This document shows positions 21,568-23,496 of a stretch of 23,496 bases of DNA, piece after piece (the first letter of the stretch is position 1; each line of letters opens with the position of its first letter). The DNA comes from an uncultured Campylobacter sp. (GTDB taxonomy: Bacteria; Campylobacterota; Campylobacteria; Campylobacterales; Campylobacteraceae). The stretch spans positions 1 through 23,496 of the forward strand of contig NZ_CAJPMA010000017.1 of NCBI RefSeq assembly GCF_905371695.1, in the 5' to 3' direction. The notes beneath the pieces are model-generated. The model was not told where the DNA came from. It saw only the letters and a program-made list of their open reading frames with translations, and ran no database searches. Both the position numbers and the translations under genes were made by a program.

Positions 21568-22102
21568 GCGCCTAGGCGTTAAATGCTTCAAACGTGCGCT
21601 CTTTGACGAGGCGGCGACGTATTTTTCGTTAGCTTACGAAGCGAGCGGCGAGAAGGGCTTACTATTTTTAACTCAGCTTTGCTCTCTGGCAAAGCATAGC
21701 CCGCAAGAGGCGAGGATGCTTTTCGAGCTGTTTTTGGCGAAGGATAAATTCGGCAAATCAAGCGAGGAATTCGAAGAAATTTTAGAAATTTTAGAGTCGC
21801 GGTTTGAGCCGGATTTTGCCGCCGAGGAGCAAGACGCAATCAGCTACGACGACTTTATGGAGGCGGTTTGGCGCGAGGGAGATTTTAAGCGCGTTTTTGA
21901 AAATATTATGTTTTCAACCAAGATTATGATCTCAAACCGCGACGATTTTTTGGAATTTTTAGAGAATTTAATCGACAACGATTTCCTTGAAATGGGGATA
22001 AACTACCTTGAAAGCGCGTCGGACATGTTTGCGGGGGATGCGCGCGTAGAGGCGCTGTGGCGGGAGATCGCGCGGAGGCGAGACGATGAAAATTTGCGTT
22101 GA
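21554..22102 (+). CDS. Conserved protein of unknown function, helical repeat-like
   Basis: 182 residues, acidic and predicted all-helical; the first 60 residues (VKCFKRALFDEAATYFSLAY) resemble a tetratricopeptide-type helix pair, but no domain is firmly recognised. The start is TTG 21554 with GAGG at 21544-21547, inside the end of the NFU gene; no ATG or GTG fits better. The 3' end overlaps murE by 17 nt, so all three genes are translationally coupled. No signal peptide or membrane segment is seen. Its place suggests a link to Fe-S carriers or cell-wall synthesis, but nothing in the sequence shows which. Confidence 0.8.
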   Translation: MINYKRLGVKCFKRALFDEAATYFSLAYEASGEKGLLFLTQLCSLAKHSPQEARMLFELFLAKDKFGKSSEEFEEILEILESRFEPDFAAEEQDAISYDDFMEAVWREGDFKRVFENIMFSTKIMISNRDDFLEFLENLIDNDFLEMGINYLESASDMFAGDARVEALWREIARRRDDENLR

Positions 22103-23381
22103 AAACGGCTTTGTGACGGATAATTCAAGCGAGTGCGAGGCGAGTTGCTATTTCGTTAAGACGGCGGCGAATGCGAAATTCGCATCCGCGGCGGAGGCGA
22201 AAGGCGCGCGCATAATCGGTCTTAACGAATGCAAGCGGCTGTTACAAATCGACGAAAATATCAAAATCGTAGGGATCACGGGCACTAACGGCAAGACCAC
22301 GACGGCAGCGGCGATTTACGAGACGCTGCGAAATTTGGGCTACAAATGCGCACTTTGCGGCACGCGCGGGGCATTCGTAGATGGCGAGAAGATCGATGAA
22401 AAGGCGCTGACGACGAGCGAAATTTTGCGTACGCTTAGCTACTTAAAAAGGGCTAGCGAGAAAAAGTGCTCGTTTTTTGTAATGGAAGTAAGCTCGCATG
22501 CGATCGCGCAAAATCGCATCGAAGGGTTAAAATTCGCGCTTAAAATTTTTACGAATTTAACGCAAGATCATCTTGATTATCACGGCTCTATGGAGGAGTA
22601 CGCCCGCGTGAAATCAAGCTTTTTCGCGGACGACGCGCCAAAGCTAATCAACATAGACGATGCGGGCGGGCTAAAATTTAACGCCGCAAACGCCGCGACT
22701 TATTCGCTCAATAAGCCCGCGACTTTCGCTCCGCTAGCATACGGGCTAAAAGGCGGCATAGACGCGCTAGTTAAGACGCCGCACGGCGAGGTTAGCGTTA
22801 GTTCGCCGCTGCAAGGAGAGTTTAATCTTTATAACCTAATCGCAGCGTTAGGCGCGGTTAGCCTGCTAGTAAGTCCCGATCCGCAGGCGTTAGGCGAAGC
22901 TATCAGCGCGTTTGGCGGTACGCCGGGGCGCGTAGAAGTCGTAAGTACCGAACCGCTGGTAATCGTCGATTTCGCGCATACTCCCGACGGCATGGAAAAG
23001 GTGCTAAACGCGCTTAGGCATTTGCGGCTGGTGGCGGTTTTCGGCGCGGGAGGCGATAGAGACCGTACGAAGCGCCCTAAAATGGGCGAAATCGCGCAGC
23101 GATACGCAGACGTTGCGATCGTAACCAGCGATAATCCTCGCTCGGAGGATGCGGAGGCGATTATGGACGAAATTTGCGCGGGAATGAGCCCTAGTGAGCG
23201 CGTGATAAGAGAGCCTGACCGCGCTAAAGCGATCAAGCTGGGGCTTAGCTTGCTAAAAGGCGGCGACGCGCTAGTGATCTTGGGTAAAGGAGATGAAGAA
23301 TATCAAGAGATAAAAGGCGTGAAATATCCGTTTAGCGATAAAGCCGTCGTACGCGAAATTTTAAGCGCGTCGCGGCAATAG
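22086..23381 (+). CDS. murE: UDP-MurNAc-tripeptide synthetase (meso-diaminopimelate ligase)
   Basis: 431 residues. MurE adds meso-diaminopimelate to UDP-MurNAc-L-Ala-D-Glu in the cytosol, using ATP. Visible: the P-loop GITGTNGKTTT (63-73), H166 in DYHG, the carbamylated lysine K176 in EYARVKSSF, and DNPR (349-352), the motif that selects diaminopimelate over lysine. GKGDEEYQ near residue 400 is the conserved C-terminal loop. The N-terminal domain is about 45 residues shorter than in E. coli, as I recall for other Campylobacterota. The ATG lies inside the preceding gene (17-nt overlap). A lipoprotein gene begins 19 nt downstream. Confidence 0.96.
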   Translation: MKICVENGFVTDNSSECEASCYFVKTAANAKFASAAEAKGARIIGLNECKRLLQIDENIKIVGITGTNGKTTTAAAIYETLRNLGYKCALCGTRGAFVDGEKIDEKALTTSEILRTLSYLKRASEKKCSFFVMEVSSHAIAQNRIEGLKFALKIFTNLTQDHLDYHGSMEEYARVKSSFFADDAPKLINIDDAGGLKFNAANAATYSLNKPATFAPLAYGLKGGIDALVKTPHGEVSVSSPLQGEFNLYNLIAALGAVSLLVSPDPQALGEAISAFGGTPGRVEVVSTEPLVIVDFAHTPDGMEKVLNALRHLRLVAVFGAGGDRDRTKRPKMGEIAQRYADVAIVTSDNPRSEDAEAIMDEICAGMSPSERVIREPDRAKAIKLGLSLLKGGDALVILGKGDEEYQEIKGVKYPFSDKAVVREILSASRQ

Positions 23382-23400
23382 ATCTAATCAAAGGCTAGGG

Positions 23401-23496
23401 ATGAAAATTTTAAATTTAACTTGCGCGGTCGCGATTTGCGCTATTTTATCGGGCTGCGCTAGCGGCGGGCAAACGCCCCGAATGCAAAATTTAGGC
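23401..23496 (+). CDS. Putative lipoprotein, N-terminal part (runs off the window)
   Basis: 32 codons from ATG 23401 to the window edge with no stop. The product begins MKILNLTCAVAICAILSGCA: a short basic start, a hydrophobic core and a lipobox LSGC with C19 as the lipid-anchored residue, then a Gly/Ser/Pro-rich linker. AAAGG about 7 nt upstream serves as ribosome-binding site. It is 19 nt after murE on the same strand, so probably in the same operon. The mature domain is outside the window, so no function can be given. Confidence 0.8.
   Translation, partial: MKILNLTCAVAICAILSGCASGGQTPRMQNLG

Overview
The window looks like chromosome from a Campylobacter with relatively high GC, probably a relative of the C. 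rectus / C. showae / C. curvus group. This is inferred from three things: the pervasive AAATTT and AAAATTTTA idiom set against GC-rich codons; the RpoA and L29 sequences; and the order NFU-domain protein, unknown protein, murE, which I recall from C. jejuni. No search was run. There is no rRNA, tRNA, CRISPR array, IS element or prophage. Layout: (1) 1-1755, plus strand: the end of pyrE, an RDD membrane protein and a PLP trans-sulfuration enzyme. (2) 1974-2891, minus strand: a bile acid:sodium symporter family transporter, followed by about 950 bp with no intact gene. (3) 6375 down to 3840, minus strand: a compact operon of an AAA-type ATPase, an unknown exported protein and ribonuclease HII. 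It diverges from the ribosomal operon across a 250-bp region that holds a 13-bp perfect inverted repeat. (4) 6469-20687, plus strand: the joined S10, spc and alpha clusters: rpsJ, rplC, rplD, rplW, rplB, rpsS, rplV, rpsC, rplP, rpmC, rpsQ, rplN, rplX, rplE, rpsZ, rpsH, (278-bp gap), rplF, rplR, rpsE, rplO, secY, map, infA, (215-bp gap), rpmJ, rpsM, rpsK, rpsD, rpoA, rplQ and a terminator. rpmD (L30) is absent. (5) 21292-23496, plus strand: an NFU-domain Fe-S protein, an unknown protein and murE, all overlapping, then the start of a lipoprotein gene. The ribosomal cluster supplies ribosomal subunits, the membrane translocon SecY, the N-terminal processing enzyme Map, initiation factor IF-1 and RNA polymerase alpha. 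Genes are mostly separated by 1-20 nt or overlap, so one or a few long transcripts with translational coupling are expected. The two exceptions are the rpsH-rplF gap and the infA-rpmJ gap, and these are the most interesting parts of the window. Each contains interleaved complementary segments that could fold as a pseudoknot a short distance upstream of the next ribosomal protein gene. The infA-rpmJ gap also has a terminator-like hairpin, a palindrome containing a possible -10 box, two perfect hairpins and a 6-bp loop-to-leader pairing. Its architecture recalls the S4-binding pseudoknot of the E. coli alpha operon. Both are candidate, apparently undescribed, autoregulatory leaders. This is inference from base pairing alone and needs comparative and biochemical support.
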